A DNA stretch of 64,000 bases from Photobacterium profundum SS9 (lineage in GTDB: Bacteria > Pseudomonadota > Gammaproteobacteria > Enterobacterales > Vibrionaceae). The position numbers were made by a program, and so were the translations under genes. The notes beneath the pieces are model-generated. The model ran no database searches and was not told where the DNA came from. It saw nothing but the letters and a program-made list of their open reading frames with translations. The stretch spans positions 448,332-512,331 of the forward strand of contig NC_006371.1 in assembly GCF_000196255.1 (NCBI RefSeq), in the 5' to 3' direction. Below are positions 27,580 to 37,476 of this stretch, piece after piece (the stretch's first letter is position 1; every line of letters begins with the position of its first letter).

Positions 27580-28938
27580 ATGAAACACAAGTTAGTACCC
27601 GTAGCAGCGGCGATCTTTGCAGCATTAACTTCTTATAACGTAGCAGCTGAATCTGGAACTGATGTTCTGACTGACGGTTGGGAAGTACACGGTTACGGTT
27701 CTATGAACTTCCGTATGACTGAAGGCGAATCTATTGATACTGAATACGGCAAGCCTGACTACAAAACTGCTGGTACACATGGTAAAAGTACTAACCAAGT
27801 TGAGTTCGTAATTAAGAAACACACTGAACATCAAAATGGCGTATGGTCTGACTTCGTTGTTCGTTCAGAATACGGTAACGGTAACTCATATGCTTACTCT
27901 TCTTCAGGTAGCCAAAAAGATAACACGACTGCTCAGTTTGAAGTTAAAGAGTCATTTGTCGAGATTGGTGGTATTTCATTCCTTGGTGAAGATACATCGA
28001 TCTGGGGTGGTCAACGCTTCCTGAACCGTTCTGCGGGTATTCTTTCTGGTGAGTTCTGGAAACAGTCTTCAGGCGTTGGTGCTGGTATTCAAACAAAATT
28101 AGCTGGTAACACCGCTGGTTTTGCTGTTGTAACTGCGGATCCAGATGCAGGTGCTGCTGATTCTTACAGCATTACAGAATGTAAGAAAGAAGACGGTTCG
28201 GCTTCTACTGATCCAACTGATTGCAAAATCAAGAAAGATGATGCAGGTGATCGCTCTACTCTGACATCTGTTGATTTCTACTACTATGGTGTTCAAGCAC
28301 TAGGTGGTAGCTTTGATTTCGATTTGAAACTAATGTCTCAGGCGAACAAAGATTCAGGCTCTGACAGTGGCTTCGGTGCTTCTATCACTTATAACCGCGA
28401 TTACTACGGTCTAGACGGTTGGACGCAAACTGCGATTGCATACGGTGAAGGTGTTGCACAAAACCGTGGTGTAAACTTTGGTGGCTGGTCTGGCGGTAAT
28501 GACGATGCACAATCTATTTTCTTGACATCTTATGGTGTACTAAACATTACTGATAAATTACAGATGGGTTCTGAGCTGACTTACCTTGGTGCATTGGATG
28601 AACTATTTGGTGCGGAAGACCTGAAGCGTTACCTGATTGCTGTTCGTCCTTCATATAAAGTGAATGATAACCTACGTCTTGAAATGACTGCGTCTTACGG
28701 TCATGAAGAAGGTGCTGACGGTTACTGGGGTCGTTCAGGCGATGCAGTTGAAAGTGATATCTACAACGTAGAACTAGCATCTGCATTCACTGTTAATGCT
28801 GACTACTTTGGTCGTCCACAAATTAAACCTTACGTGAGCTACATCAAAGCTGATGATCGCGAAAGTGCAAAACAGATTGGTATAAAGAACGGCGATGACG
28901 AAGTTGTTGTTGGTGTTCACACTGAAATCTGGTTCTAA
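27580..28938 (+). CDS. lamB: maltoporin
   Basis: Outer-membrane trimeric porin for maltodextrins. The 452-residue precursor has a signal peptide (cut after NVAA, residue 23) and a mature N-terminus with GWEVHGYGSMNFRM, then QVEFVIKKHTEHQNG, GGQRFLNRSAGIL and a C-terminus ending in VHTEIWF with the terminal Phe of outer-membrane barrels. Loops are rich in Asp and Ser. AAGGGA before the ATG gives a good start. A terminator follows, then malM, the usual neighbour. Expression should depend on MalT and CRP (sites at 27413-27497). Confidence 0.95.
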   Translation: MKHKLVPVAAAIFAALTSYNVAAESGTDVLTDGWEVHGYGSMNFRMTEGESIDTEYGKPDYKTAGTHGKSTNQVEFVIKKHTEHQNGVWSDFVVRSEYGNGNSYAYSSSGSQKDNTTAQFEVKESFVEIGGISFLGEDTSIWGGQRFLNRSAGILSGEFWKQSSGVGAGIQTKLAGNTAGFAVVTADPDAGAADSYSITECKKEDGSASTDPTDCKIKKDDAGDRSTLTSVDFYYYGVQALGGSFDFDLKLMSQANKDSGSDSGFGASITYNRDYYGLDGWTQTAIAYGEGVAQNRGVNFGGWSGGNDDAQSIFLTSYGVLNITDKLQMGSELTYLGALDELFGAEDLKRYLIAVRPSYKVNDNLRLEMTASYGHEEGADGYWGRSGDAVESDIYNVELASAFTVNADYFGRPQIKPYVSYIKADDRESAKQIGIKNGDDEVVVGVHTEIWF

Positions 28939-28951
28939 ACCGATTAGTGTC

Positions 28952-28977
28952 AAAGGCAGCCTTCGGGCTGCTTTTTT
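28952..28977 (+). terminator. terminator of lamB
   Basis: AAAGGCAGCC-TTCG-GGCTGC-TTTTTT. Partial read-through into malM is likely, as in other lamB-malM pairs. Confidence 0.85.
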
Positions 28978-29069
28978 GAGTATATATCTATTAGATTCTG
29001 CTGTAGATTTAATGAGATACGAATAGCTATATACCCATAATAATCTAATAAGGGTACGGGAGTTCAAAG

Positions 29070-29948
29070 ATGAAAGTGATTAAAACAACATTAGCTGCAC
29101 TGCTTGCAGCAAGCCTGATAGGCTGCGCGGCTTCCCCGACAACAGAGATGGTCAAAGACGTTTCAATAACTGCGGCGACTTGTTGTAATTCATACAGTGA
29201 ATTTTCCTGGATTCCGATGACGGACGATAGTGTCGACTTTGCTATTGATGAATATTCTCAGGTAGGTGATTTTCCTGAAGGTAAAAGTTACTTTGTAGGC
29301 TTCGTCATCCCCCAGAATGTGGAACGTATGAGTGTTGACCTGAAGAGTTGGATGAAGACAGCTGGAGTGTTTGCACCAAAAGTTCTTCTGTTGGATCCGC
29401 AGTTTCAGCCAGTGAAGATGATTACATTGGATGAATTTGAGGTTAAGCCATCAAATATATTTAGCCTATCCAGTTATCAGCATCGTTTTGTAATGGAGCA
29501 GAGTAAGACGCCGTACATGGTGGTTTATTCACCGCAGGAATACCGTGAAGGAAGTATTCAGATCCCACACCCTGAACGTCTTCGAGCTGAAGAGCTCGGC
29601 CTTGCAAGACCAATGGTTACCGATCCTGTTATTCAGCATCAGAAGTTTGGCTCGTTAGAGATTGATCTAAAGCCAATTAACTTGCGTTCATACCGTGCGA
29701 GTGAAGTGACGGCTGCTACGGCTATTGTTGCGTCTGCACCCGTTGCTGCTGCGGTATCAACAGCGACCCCTGCTGTCAAAACCAGCAACATAACCATGTT
29801 GCCAGAAACAGAGGCATTCTATAATGGCCAAATTAAAGCGGCTGTTGAGAAAAATGAGATGCACAAAGCCCTTCAATTAGTTGAAGAGGCCAAACGAGCG
29901 GGATCAAGCTCAGCTGAAACTACGTTTGTTGAACTAATCAAAAAGTAA
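29070..29948 (+). CDS. malM: maltose operon periplasmic protein MalM
   Basis: The 292-residue product has a lipoprotein signal (LAASLIGC, Cys at about 19), unlike the plain signal peptide described for E. coli MalM. The body has MalM-like features: CCNSYSEFSWIPM, a beta-sandwich middle and an alanine-rich linker (VASAPVAAAVSTATPAV) before a C-terminal helical part. MalM is periplasmic and its role is not well settled; it probably assists with maltodextrin near LamB. It lies 131 bases after lamB. A strong hairpin follows. Confidence 0.88.
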   Translation: MKVIKTTLAALLAASLIGCAASPTTEMVKDVSITAATCCNSYSEFSWIPMTDDSVDFAIDEYSQVGDFPEGKSYFVGFVIPQNVERMSVDLKSWMKTAGVFAPKVLLLDPQFQPVKMITLDEFEVKPSNIFSLSSYQHRFVMEQSKTPYMVVYSPQEYREGSIQIPHPERLRAEELGLARPMVTDPVIQHQKFGSLEIDLKPINLRSYRASEVTAATAIVASAPVAAAVSTATPAVKTSNITMLPETEAFYNGQIKAAVEKNEMHKALQLVEEAKRAGSSSAETTFVELIKK

Positions 29949-29965
29949 ACCTAAACATCCACACT

Positions 29966-30003
29966 CATCAAGGTGCAGAAATGCCGAATCCTGCACCTTG
30001 ATG
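29966..30003 (+). other. strong hairpin between malM and the downstream amylase gene
   Basis: CATCAAGGTGCAG and CTGCACCTTGATG form a perfect 13-bp stem with a 12-base loop. No T run follows, so it looks more like an mRNA-end-stabilising or processing hairpin than a terminator. Confidence 0.6.
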
Positions 30004-30083
30004 TAGTTTGGATACGAGCTGGTATTCATCAGCCCGTTCCATCTGCCTTCTCTTTCCGTTTTAAGCCTTTTGAGTTCTAATTC

Positions 30084-31883
30084 ATGACAGATAAAATTAA
30101 ACCGAATGTACCTGCAAAGCATGTTGTTTATCAGGTTTTTACTCGCTTGTTTGGTAATACGAATACAACGAATAAGCCGTGGGGCACTCTTGAAGAAAAT
30201 GGCATCGGAAAATTTAATGATTTTACTGATAAAGCATTAAGCGAAATAAAGCAGCTAGGTGTTAGCCATATTTGGTATACCGGCGTGCCGCATCATGCAG
30301 TCGTACGAGACTACAGTGAATACGGGATTAATTCAGATCACCCCAGTGTTGTAAAGGGGCGAGCAGGATCCCCTTATGCTGTTAAAGATTACTATAACGT
30401 CAACCCTGATTTGGCGGTTGATCCGGCTAACCGCCTCGAAGAATTCAAAGCGTTGATTGAGCGCAGCCATCGTCATGGTTTGAAGGTGATCATCGATATT
30501 GTACCTAACCATGTTGCGCGCCGCTATCAAGGGATAACTAATCCTGCTGGGGTGGAAAATTTTGGCGCATCAGATGATACGACGTTGGTCTATCACCGGG
30601 ATAATAATTTCTACTATATTCCTGATGAAGCGTTCACTGTACCTGATGCTGAAAATGGTTATCTGCCATTGGGTGGTGAAGCGCATCCTGATCTCGATAC
30701 GCCGTATGAAGAATTTCCGGCCAAATGGACGGGGAACGGTTCTCGCCTAGCAAAGCCACAATTTGATGATTGGTATGAAACTGTCAAAGTGAACTATGGC
30801 GTTAAGCCCGATGGTAGTAAAGACTTTGATGAACTGCCACAAGGCTTTAATAAGAAAGCTCACACTGAGCACTTTGAGTTTTGGCAAGGTAAATCGGTGC
30901 CTGATTCTTGGGTGAAGTTCCGTGATATTGCCTTGTACTGGTTGGCATTGGGTGTTGATGGGTTCCGCTATGATATGGCAGAAATGGTGCCGGTTGAGTT
31001 TTGGAGCTATATGAACTCCTCAATTAAACAGGTGAATCCAGAGACGTTTTTGATGGCTGAGGTATACCAGCCAGACTTGTATCGTGATTATATTCATTTA
31101 GGTAAAATGGATTACCTCTACGATAAAGTTGATTTGTATGATGCACTGAAGCTTGTCATGCAAGGCCGTGGGTCAACCGATGCTATTGTTGAGGTGCAAC
31201 AGCAGTTGATGGATATTGAGCATCATATGCTGCACTTCCTTGATAACCATGATGAACAGCGGGTAGCGAGTCCAGAGTTTGCTGGTGATGCCAATAAGGG
31301 TAAGCCTGCAATGTTAGTATCAACAACGCTCAGTACTTCACCGACCATGATTTACAGTGGTCAGGAAGTTGGTGAAGCGGGCGTTGAAGATGCTGGATTT
31401 GGCTTGCATTCACGAACAACTATCTTTGATTATTTTGGTGTGCCGAGCCATCAGCGTTGGATGAACAATGGCGCGTTTGATGGTGGTCTACTGACGGATG
31501 AAGAACATGAACTGCGTGATTTCTATCAACGTTTATTGAACTTCTCACTTACCAGTACCGCTATGCTAGGCGAATATCAGGAAATTCACCGACATAACAG
31601 AGATCACAGTGATACTTACAATGAACAATTATTCTGTTTTAGTCGCTATGATCAACAGCAGAAGTTGTTAATGGTCGCGAACTTTGCTGAACATGATCAG
31701 GGAATGGTTCAGATTAAGTTACCGTCATCACTGATCGATGCTTGGCAACTTGATAATGGAGAATACACGCTCACCGAACAACTAGATGGTAATCACACTG
31801 TAGTATTGTCTGTTGCTAATGGGATTGGTGAACTGCAGCTATCTATTTCTTCGCTGTCTTCAATGATTTTGCAATTGAATTAA
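30084..31883 (+). CDS. GH13 alpha-amylase family enzyme, cytoplasmic
   Basis: The 599-residue protein begins without a signal peptide (KHVVYQVFTRLFGNTN). GH13 motifs: IDIVPNHVARRYQ, DGFRYDMAEMVP with nucleophile Asp, LMAEVYQPDLY with acid/base Glu, and LHFLDNHDEQR with the third Asp. It is about 125 residues longer than the amylase at 13324. It should act on maltodextrin in the cytoplasm; whether it is endo-acting or maltogenic cannot be read. It stands 135 bases after malM, beyond a hairpin without a T run, so co-transcription with lamB-malM is possible. The terminator is at 31920-31945. Confidence 0.88.
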   Translation: MTDKIKPNVPAKHVVYQVFTRLFGNTNTTNKPWGTLEENGIGKFNDFTDKALSEIKQLGVSHIWYTGVPHHAVVRDYSEYGINSDHPSVVKGRAGSPYAVKDYYNVNPDLAVDPANRLEEFKALIERSHRHGLKVIIDIVPNHVARRYQGITNPAGVENFGASDDTTLVYHRDNNFYYIPDEAFTVPDAENGYLPLGGEAHPDLDTPYEEFPAKWTGNGSRLAKPQFDDWYETVKVNYGVKPDGSKDFDELPQGFNKKAHTEHFEFWQGKSVPDSWVKFRDIALYWLALGVDGFRYDMAEMVPVEFWSYMNSSIKQVNPETFLMAEVYQPDLYRDYIHLGKMDYLYDKVDLYDALKLVMQGRGSTDAIVEVQQQLMDIEHHMLHFLDNHDEQRVASPEFAGDANKGKPAMLVSTTLSTSPTMIYSGQEVGEAGVEDAGFGLHSRTTIFDYFGVPSHQRWMNNGAFDGGLLTDEEHELRDFYQRLLNFSLTSTAMLGEYQEIHRHNRDHSDTYNEQLFCFSRYDQQQKLLMVANFAEHDQGMVQIKLPSSLIDAWQLDNGEYTLTEQLDGNHTVVLSVANGIGELQLSISSLSSMILQLN

Positions 31884-31919
31884 GTTAGCTTGCGTTGCAC
31901 TCCCGTGACGAAGATATGC

Positions 31920-31945
31920 AAAGCCGCTGAATATCAGCGGCTTTT
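31920..31945. terminator. terminator between the amylase gene and a small convergent gene
   Basis: AAAGCCGCTGAATATCAGCGGCTTTTC; it can serve both directions. Confidence 0.8.
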
Positions 31946-31959
31946 CTATTTTCATAAGG

Positions 31960-32106
31960 CTATTTTTTTGTAGGAGTGGCATCGCTAGTTGGAAAATAGG
32001 GTGTGCACCAGCCACGGTCTTCTATATACCAAGTGCAGTGTCCAGACGCCATCGCTACGTTAGCAAAGAATAAGCTAATGGCAATGAGTAAAGCTTTTAA
32101 CTTCAT
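31960..32106 (-). CDS. small exported protein, 48 residues
   Basis: MKLKALLIAISLFFANVAMA is a clear signal peptide, followed by only about 28 residues (SGHCTWYIEDRGWCTPYF) with two cysteines that could form a disulfide. AAGGAAA seven bases before the ATG supports translation. No family was recognised. It is convergent with the amylase gene and divergent from malE1. Confidence 0.55.
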   Translation of the reverse strand: MKLKALLIAISLFFANVAMASGHCTWYIEDRGWCTPYFPTSDATPTKK

Positions 32107-32352
32107 AATTACTTTCCTTATGGAAGTGGTCATTGCATACATATAGAACAGATTCTTTTGTGATTTATTGCACAAAAGTTTTTTCATAGGATTTAATTCT
32201 AGTCATAAAAAATATTTTCTGACGTTGATTTGGATAATTTATTTATTTGAAAAGTGAGTGTCACGACTGATATTGAAAGGGTTTTACTGCGTAATAATGA
32301 GTCTCTATCCAACATAATGTGTTCAGTTTCACAGAGTTGGACAAAACTAACG

Positions 32353-32400
32353 GGGGCGTAGGGAGGGGGATGATGCTCATTATACTGAGGGGGGGCAGAA
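32353..32400 (+). promoter_or_regulatory. MalT boxes upstream of malE1
   Basis: GGGGCGTAG (32353-32361) and GGGGATGATG (32366-32375) lie in direct order, followed by a G run (32389-32396). They are 62-84 bases before the malE1 start. The same two words occur in the same order before malE2. Confidence 0.7.
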
Positions 32401-32436
32401 TGCATCCATCAATAAGAATAACAACGGAAATCAATT

Positions 32437-33621
32437 ATGAAACGTGTTCTTAAAACTCTGACTCTTTGTTCTATAACAATGGCACTGGCTTTTCCTATGG
32501 CCGCTTCGGCGATGCAGGAAGGCGAAATTCTTATTTGGATTAATGGCGATAAAGGTTATGACGGTCTAGCTGAAGTTGGTCGTCAGTTTGAAGAAGATAC
32601 CGGTATTAAAGTAAACGTTCAGTACCCTGAGTCGCTAGAATCAAAATTCCAGCAGGTTGCTGCGACGGGTGGCGGTCCGGATATTATTTTCTGGGCGCAT
32701 GACCGTTTTGGTGGTTATGCAAAATCAGGTCTACTTGCAGAAGTTAAACCGTCTGCAGAATTCAAGGACAAGTTAGTTGATTTCAGCTGGGATGCTGTGA
32801 CTTATGACGGTAAGTTAGTGGGTTACCCTGTTGCTGTTGAATCGCCATCGCTTATCTATAATAAAGACCTATTGGCTGAAGCTCCTGCAACTTGGGAAGA
32901 GTTGGTTGCCATCGAAAAAGAAATGAAGGCGAAAGGCAAGAAAGCCATCATGTGGGATGTGAAGAATGCTTATTTCACATGGCCAATGATTTCGGCAAAT
33001 GGCGGTTACGCTTTCAAGAAAACTGAAAATGGTTTTGATGGCAAACAAGTAGGTGTTAACAGCGAAGCAGGTATTGCTGGTTTAAGCTTCTTGGTTGATT
33101 TAGCGAAGAAAGGTGTCGTCTCTCCTGATATGGATTACGCCGTTGCAGAATCTGAATTTAACAAAGGTAACGTGGCGATGACCATCAATGGTCCATGGTC
33201 GTGGGGTAACCTTGAAAAATCTAAAATCAACTACGGTGTCGCTGTTCTACCAACGTTGAATGGTGGTAAATCAAACCCATTCGTTGGTGTATTAAGTGCA
33301 GGCATTAATGCTGCTAGCCCGAACCAAGATTTGTCGGTTGAATTCCTTGAGAATTATCTACTGACTAATGAAGGCCTTAAGACTGTCAATGACGACAAGC
33401 CATTAGGTGCTGTTACGTTGAAGTCATACCAACACATTTTGTCTAAAGACAGCCGAATTGCCGCTACGATGACCAATGCTGAAAATGGTGAAATCATGCC
33501 TAATATTCCTGAAATGACGGCATATTGGTTTGCTGAAGGTGCCGCGATTGAAAACGCACTGCTAGGTCGTCAAACAGTGAAAGAAGCGCTTGATACAGCG
33601 GCTTCTCAAATCAAAAAATAA
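32437..33621 (+). CDS. malE: maltodextrin-binding protein MalE, paralogue 1
   Basis: Periplasmic binding protein of the maltose ABC transporter. The 394-residue precursor has a signal peptide (cut after ASA, residue 25) and the MalE pattern [57 protein letters not shown] and [12 protein letters not shown]. It is a close paralogue of malE2 at 40940, though the transporter genes malF and malG follow only malE2. The next gene here is a GH133-like debrancher, after a hairpin at 33661-33686. Confidence 0.93.
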   Translation: MKRVLKTLTLCSITMALAFPMAASAMQEGEILIWINGDKGYDGLAEVGRQFEEDTGIKVNVQYPESLESKFQQVAATGGGPDIIFWAHDRFGGYAKSGLLAEVKPSAEFKDKLVDFSWDAVTYDGKLVGYPVAVESPSLIYNKDLLAEAPATWEELVAIEKEMKAKGKKAIMWDVKNAYFTWPMISANGGYAFKKTENGFDGKQVGVNSEAGIAGLSFLVDLAKKGVVSPDMDYAVAESEFNKGNVAMTINGPWSWGNLEKSKINYGVAVLPTLNGGKSNPFVGVLSAGINAASPNQDLSVEFLENYLLTNEGLKTVNDDKPLGAVTLKSYQHILSKDSRIAATMTNAENGEIMPNIPEMTAYWFAEGAAIENALLGRQTVKEALDTAASQIKK

Positions 33622-33660
33622 GTCGATTCTTAGCCGGTAGCAGGCTGTAATCATCAATTC

Positions 33661-33686
33661 AATGCGCAGGCCTAGTCTGCGCATTT
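33661..33686 (+). terminator. hairpin after malE1
   Basis: AATGCGCAG-gcctagt-CTGCGCATTTT: a 9-bp stem then TTTT. It probably attenuates expression of the downstream gene. Confidence 0.7.
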
Positions 33687-33759
33687 TGCTTTCTGAATGA
33701 CCTATTTCGACAATGAATATAAAGCAGATAGCGGTATCTATTACTGATAAGGAACACAA

Positions 33760-36555
33760 GTGAACAGGTTAGCACAAGCACCATATAACGAGCAGCTGTA
33801 CGTTAAAGGCACATTTAATGGTTGGGGTGATGACACACCGATGTCTTACCTTGGTGAAGGCTGTTATCAGGCTGTAATTTGCTTTTCGGCGGATCAACAT
33901 AGTTTTAAAATTTCCGATCAGCAGGGCAGTGAGTTGCTGACTTTTTCTGCTGATAAATACAAAGCAGTAGCGTGTGCTGTTGATCAGGTTCAGCCTTTAA
34001 TGACAGCAAAGGGGATTGGCAATGATCTGACGTTTCTAGCACCTAGTACTGGATTGTATACGGTTACTTTGACAGTGATAGATACGCAGCCATCACTACT
34101 GATTTCATTCGGTGGTGAGAATAACGATGCCGAGCCTGACCGTGAACTTATTCAAGCTGAGTTTGTTATCCAATCAAAAACTGGCACGTTACTCGCTAAA
34201 GCAAAGCCAGTTCTAAAGCCACAAGATCTATTTGAGCAGTTGGCTATTCAGGTGAGTGAAAGTGCGCCGTTTGTGTTTGGCGACAATGTCGATGGTTATT
34301 ATGAAGGTGCAACCCATGGTTTTGTTGCCGCAGGTAAATACCGTCATAAGCAGGGTTGGTATCTAGGAACGTTTGCATCGTTTGTTGATGGTGCTATTAA
34401 TGATAAAAATGATGCACAGAGCGCAGAAATTCTACCTTACGGTGTGACACATTATTATCCAAACCAAGCGTTAGATACGATGATGCTATTTTCGCAGCAA
34501 CGCGCATCAGCATTAACGGTTTCTTCAGAAAATGCAGCGACCTTGGCTATTGCTCCACAGCTTAATCTTGCGATTAATACTTCGTCGGTAAAAGTTTTCG
34601 ATAACGGAATGGTGTATGAACTTGATTCATCTTTGCGTCAGGAAAATACACCATCCTTTATAGCTATTTGTGCGAATAAGTCTTTCCGATTTAGGGAGGC
34701 AACGTTCACCGAGATGCCTGCGCTGAAAGAGGTGATGCACCTAAGTGGCAGTCATGTTAAACCTGTGATTGAAACCAGCCAAAAAGAAACCAGCTTCACC
34801 GTTTATCTGGCCTTTGCTGAGACAGAAGAGCTGGCTATTGAGCAAGCTAATGCACTGCTGGATCAAGATGGCTACACACTGCATCAGCAGCAAACCTATG
34901 ACATGTTGACACAGTCCTACCTATGGACCTCAGATCTTGAATACAACCGCGCATTAATGTGGGCAAAGGCATCGGGTAAAGTTTTTGTCTCTAATGAATT
35001 TGGTAAAGGGATTTGGGCGGGCTTACCTTGGTTCAAAGATTGCTGGGGACGTGACTCTTTCATCGCCTTACCGGGTATTACATTGGTTAATGGTGACTTC
35101 GATGATGCTAAGACCATCATTGATAACTTCGCCTCTATGCAGCTAACCGATGATCAAAGCTTAAATTATGGTCGGATCCCGAACCGTGTTACCAGTTTGA
35201 CCAACATTATCTATAACACGACAGATGGAACACCGTGGATGGTGCGGGAAGTATGGGATTACTTACGCTATAGCGGTGATCTTGATTATGCGAAAACAAT
35301 CTACCCGATCGTGCAGACATACATTGATGGGATCGAGAAGAATTATCTGGATCAACATGGCTTGATGACTCATCGTGATCCTGATACTTGGATGGATGCC
35401 AAGTTAGAAGGCAAAGTACCTTGGTCGGCAAGGGGTAACCGCGCTAATGATATTCAGGCGTTGTGGTATACCAGCCTGAAGGTGGCGATTGAACTGGCTC
35501 GGTTGAATCAGGATCAGGCATCTGCTTTGCGCTATCGTGCAATGGCAGATAAGGTGCAATTCAGTTTCCAAAAGATGTTCTGGGATGAGCAGACTGAAAT
35601 GCTGGCCGATCGCCTGAAGGAAGATGACAGCCGTGATTTGCAGGTCCGCCCGAACCAGCTAATGACCTTAACGGTACCTTTTGATGGTGGCTTGGTTGAT
35701 AAGTTGATTGGTGCGAAGGTGGTGAAAAATGCAGTAAGTGAATTATTGTACCCTTGGGGAATCACGTCGCTATCGCAGTATGATCCTGATTTCCACCCGT
35801 TCCATGCCAATCGAGATGAATACCATAAAGATGCGGCTTACCATAACGGAACGATTTGGGGCTGGAATGCAGGCTTTACTGTCTCAAGTTTGGTGAAGTA
35901 TGGCTATGCTGATTTTGCTTATGAGCTAACAAAAAACCTATCTCAGCAGATTCTATCTATTGGTCATCGTGGGGCAATGAGCGAAAACCTAGATGCTTTC
36001 CTGAGCACCGAAGGAGGATTGACGACGACGGGAACCTATGCACAAGCATGGTCTGTGTCAGAATTTACTCGTAATGGCTATCAGGATTATATGGGATTTT
36101 CGCCGAACCTCTTGGCCGATAAGGTAACACTGGCTCCTTGTCTACCTTCATCGTGGCAGTCTGCACAGGCGGTATTGCGTTTTGGTAACAATAATGCCTT
36201 GAATGTCAGTTTTGAACGCTCTGCAAACGGCGCAGAAAACTATCAGCTGAGTTACCGACATGTATCTGGGGAGCAGCTTGAGTTAGTATTGTTTGCGGAT
36301 GATAAAGCCAAATATCAACTCGATCTTGAACTTGGGGAGCAGGTTGTGACGGTCAGCTTTGATCCAGTGAAAGCAGTTGCTGAAGTGAACGGTGAATGTG
36401 TGGGTATTATTTGTGTGCAACCGGGTTATCAGGCTCAAATTGGTGAGTTGCAATTTGCACAGCCGGATTTGGATCTTGATTTCAGAGTGCTAAAAAACCA
36501 ACATGTTTTACAGCAACAGGTAGAATCGAGCGGTTTTGCTAAGGCAACAGATTAA
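33760..36555 (+). CDS. glycogen debranching enzyme of GH133 (amylo-alpha-1,6-glucosidase) type
   Basis: The 931-residue protein has an N-terminal glucan-binding E-set domain (QLYVKGTFNGWGDDTPM, about 10-110), a middle beta domain and a C-terminal alpha/alpha-barrel (about 400-800) with GKGIWAGLPWFKDCWGRDSFIALPG, DTWMDAK, PWSARGNRANDIQALWY and YHNGTIWGWNAG. The WFKDCWGRDSF segment is typical of the GDE-C catalytic region. It would remove alpha-1,6 glucose stubs, complementing GlgX. The start is GTG, with AAGGA about eight bases before. There is no signal peptide. It lies directly downstream of malE1, so is likely MalT-regulated. Confidence 0.82.
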   Translation: MNRLAQAPYNEQLYVKGTFNGWGDDTPMSYLGEGCYQAVICFSADQHSFKISDQQGSELLTFSADKYKAVACAVDQVQPLMTAKGIGNDLTFLAPSTGLYTVTLTVIDTQPSLLISFGGENNDAEPDRELIQAEFVIQSKTGTLLAKAKPVLKPQDLFEQLAIQVSESAPFVFGDNVDGYYEGATHGFVAAGKYRHKQGWYLGTFASFVDGAINDKNDAQSAEILPYGVTHYYPNQALDTMMLFSQQRASALTVSSENAATLAIAPQLNLAINTSSVKVFDNGMVYELDSSLRQENTPSFIAICANKSFRFREATFTEMPALKEVMHLSGSHVKPVIETSQKETSFTVYLAFAETEELAIEQANALLDQDGYTLHQQQTYDMLTQSYLWTSDLEYNRALMWAKASGKVFVSNEFGKGIWAGLPWFKDCWGRDSFIALPGITLVNGDFDDAKTIIDNFASMQLTDDQSLNYGRIPNRVTSLTNIIYNTTDGTPWMVREVWDYLRYSGDLDYAKTIYPIVQTYIDGIEKNYLDQHGLMTHRDPDTWMDAKLEGKVPWSARGNRANDIQALWYTSLKVAIELARLNQDQASALRYRAMADKVQFSFQKMFWDEQTEMLADRLKEDDSRDLQVRPNQLMTLTVPFDGGLVDKLIGAKVVKNAVSELLYPWGITSLSQYDPDFHPFHANRDEYHKDAAYHNGTIWGWNAGFTVSSLVKYGYADFAYELTKNLSQQILSIGHRGAMSENLDAFLSTEGGLTTTGTYAQAWSVSEFTRNGYQDYMGFSPNLLADKVTLAPCLPSSWQSAQAVLRFGNNNALNVSFERSANGAENYQLSYRHVSGEQLELVLFADDKAKYQLDLELGEQVVTVSFDPVKAVAEVNGECVGIICVQPGYQAQIGELQFAQPDLDLDFRVLKNQHVLQQQVESSGFAKATD

Positions 36556-36617
36556 GTGAATTAACGCGATGCTTTTATAAAGACTGTATTTATAAAGACA
36601 GAATTTTATAAATACAG

Positions 36618-36643
36618 AAACGCTGCCCAACGGGCAGCGTTTC
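36618..36643. terminator. hairpin after the GH133 gene
   Basis: AAACGCTGCCCAACGGGCAGCGTTTC, a perfect stem. It probably serves both the GH133 gene and the convergent small gene at 36688. Confidence 0.7.
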
Positions 36644-36687
36644 GTATTTATGACCATATCACCCTGTTGTTACTCATGGATAAAGTG

Positions 36688-36867
36688 TTACTCATCGATA
36701 AAGATTTTTCCTTCTATCGAGTAGGGTTCATTTTCATCATAAAGGTTGTCTTTGCCTCTAAGCTGCTTCATTTGGGTTTCAAGCGCATTTGCTTCCCGAT
36801 AGTTACCTTCTTGATAAGCCATATAGATTAGCTGTTCGATATCTTCGATTCTGTCGTGGCGGCTCAT
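36688..36867 (-). CDS. small acidic protein of unknown function, 59 residues
   Basis: It starts at ATG 36867 (MSRHDRIEDIEQLIYMAYQ), with AGAGGA upstream; a longer in-frame TTG start is less likely. It has an acidic, mostly helical composition with no signal or membrane segment. The hairpin at 36618-36643 lies about 45 bases downstream. I do not recognise the family. Confidence 0.55.
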   Translation of the reverse strand: MSRHDRIEDIEQLIYMAYQEGNYREANALETQMKQLRGKDNLYDENEPYSIEGKIFIDE

Positions 36868-36973
36868 GTCATGATCCTCTATCAAAGAGACTGCTGATTA
36901 TCTCTATCTGTTTAGTTACACCATTGGTGGTCTCACTAATCCCTTACCAGTATAAGTTTAGGTGTGTGGCCGT

Positions 36974-37084
36974 TTAACGGCAATAAAGTTGTTCAATCAT
37001 GGCTGGGAAGCGTCTAGCCTTGCACGCCTTCAATATCCCAGCAATGGCGGCAAGAATACCCAACACGATTGATAGCTTTTCCAT
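36974..37084 (-). CDS. possible small membrane peptide, 36 residues
   Basis: MEKLSIVLGILAAIAGILKA begins with one hydrophobic helix and continues with a basic tail (CKARRFPAMIEQLYCR). No convincing Shine-Dalgarno is seen. It may be chance or a small toxin-like peptide; weak support only. Confidence 0.25.
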   Translation of the reverse strand: MEKLSIVLGILAAIAGILKACKARRFPAMIEQLYCR

Positions 37085-37308
37085 AGGTTATTTATTCACT
37101 CATGCTTGATGATGCTACCCCTCAGTCTAGCCTTCTGAGGGCGACTGCGTCCTAGCAACATTCCCATATCACCCCGCTGTTACTGAATTTGGTTGCTGAA
37201 TGGCTACCTTTGATATAATTGTGGTGTTGTAATTTGTGATAGGTCGAATTTACAACATAAAGTCAATGTGCAACTATACGTTTAACGTTCTCATAGTTTC
37301 ATTGATTT

Positions 37309-37431
37309 ATGCCAATAGAAAAATTACTAGATGAACGCGATATACAGTGTTTGTTAGACCAAAATGTTAAACCTCCATATGGTGAGCTTAATGCAGCCCT
37401 CATTATGGCAAGTGTTTCGCTCGATATATAG
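37309..37431 (+). pseudogene. possible N-terminal fragment of a tyrosine recombinase
   Basis: The frame MPIEKLLDERDIQCLLDQ continues for 40 codons to a TAG, with a segment NVKPPYGELNAALIMASVS that looks like the start of an integrase catalytic domain (helix just before the GLR motif). The rest of the gene is missing. It borders the toxin-antitoxin pair. The resemblance is from memory of such proteins and is tentative. Confidence 0.35.
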
Positions 37432-37476
37432 CCGTGTTAAATACCCGAAATAATGAACGTAGTGGCTTGAGGAATA

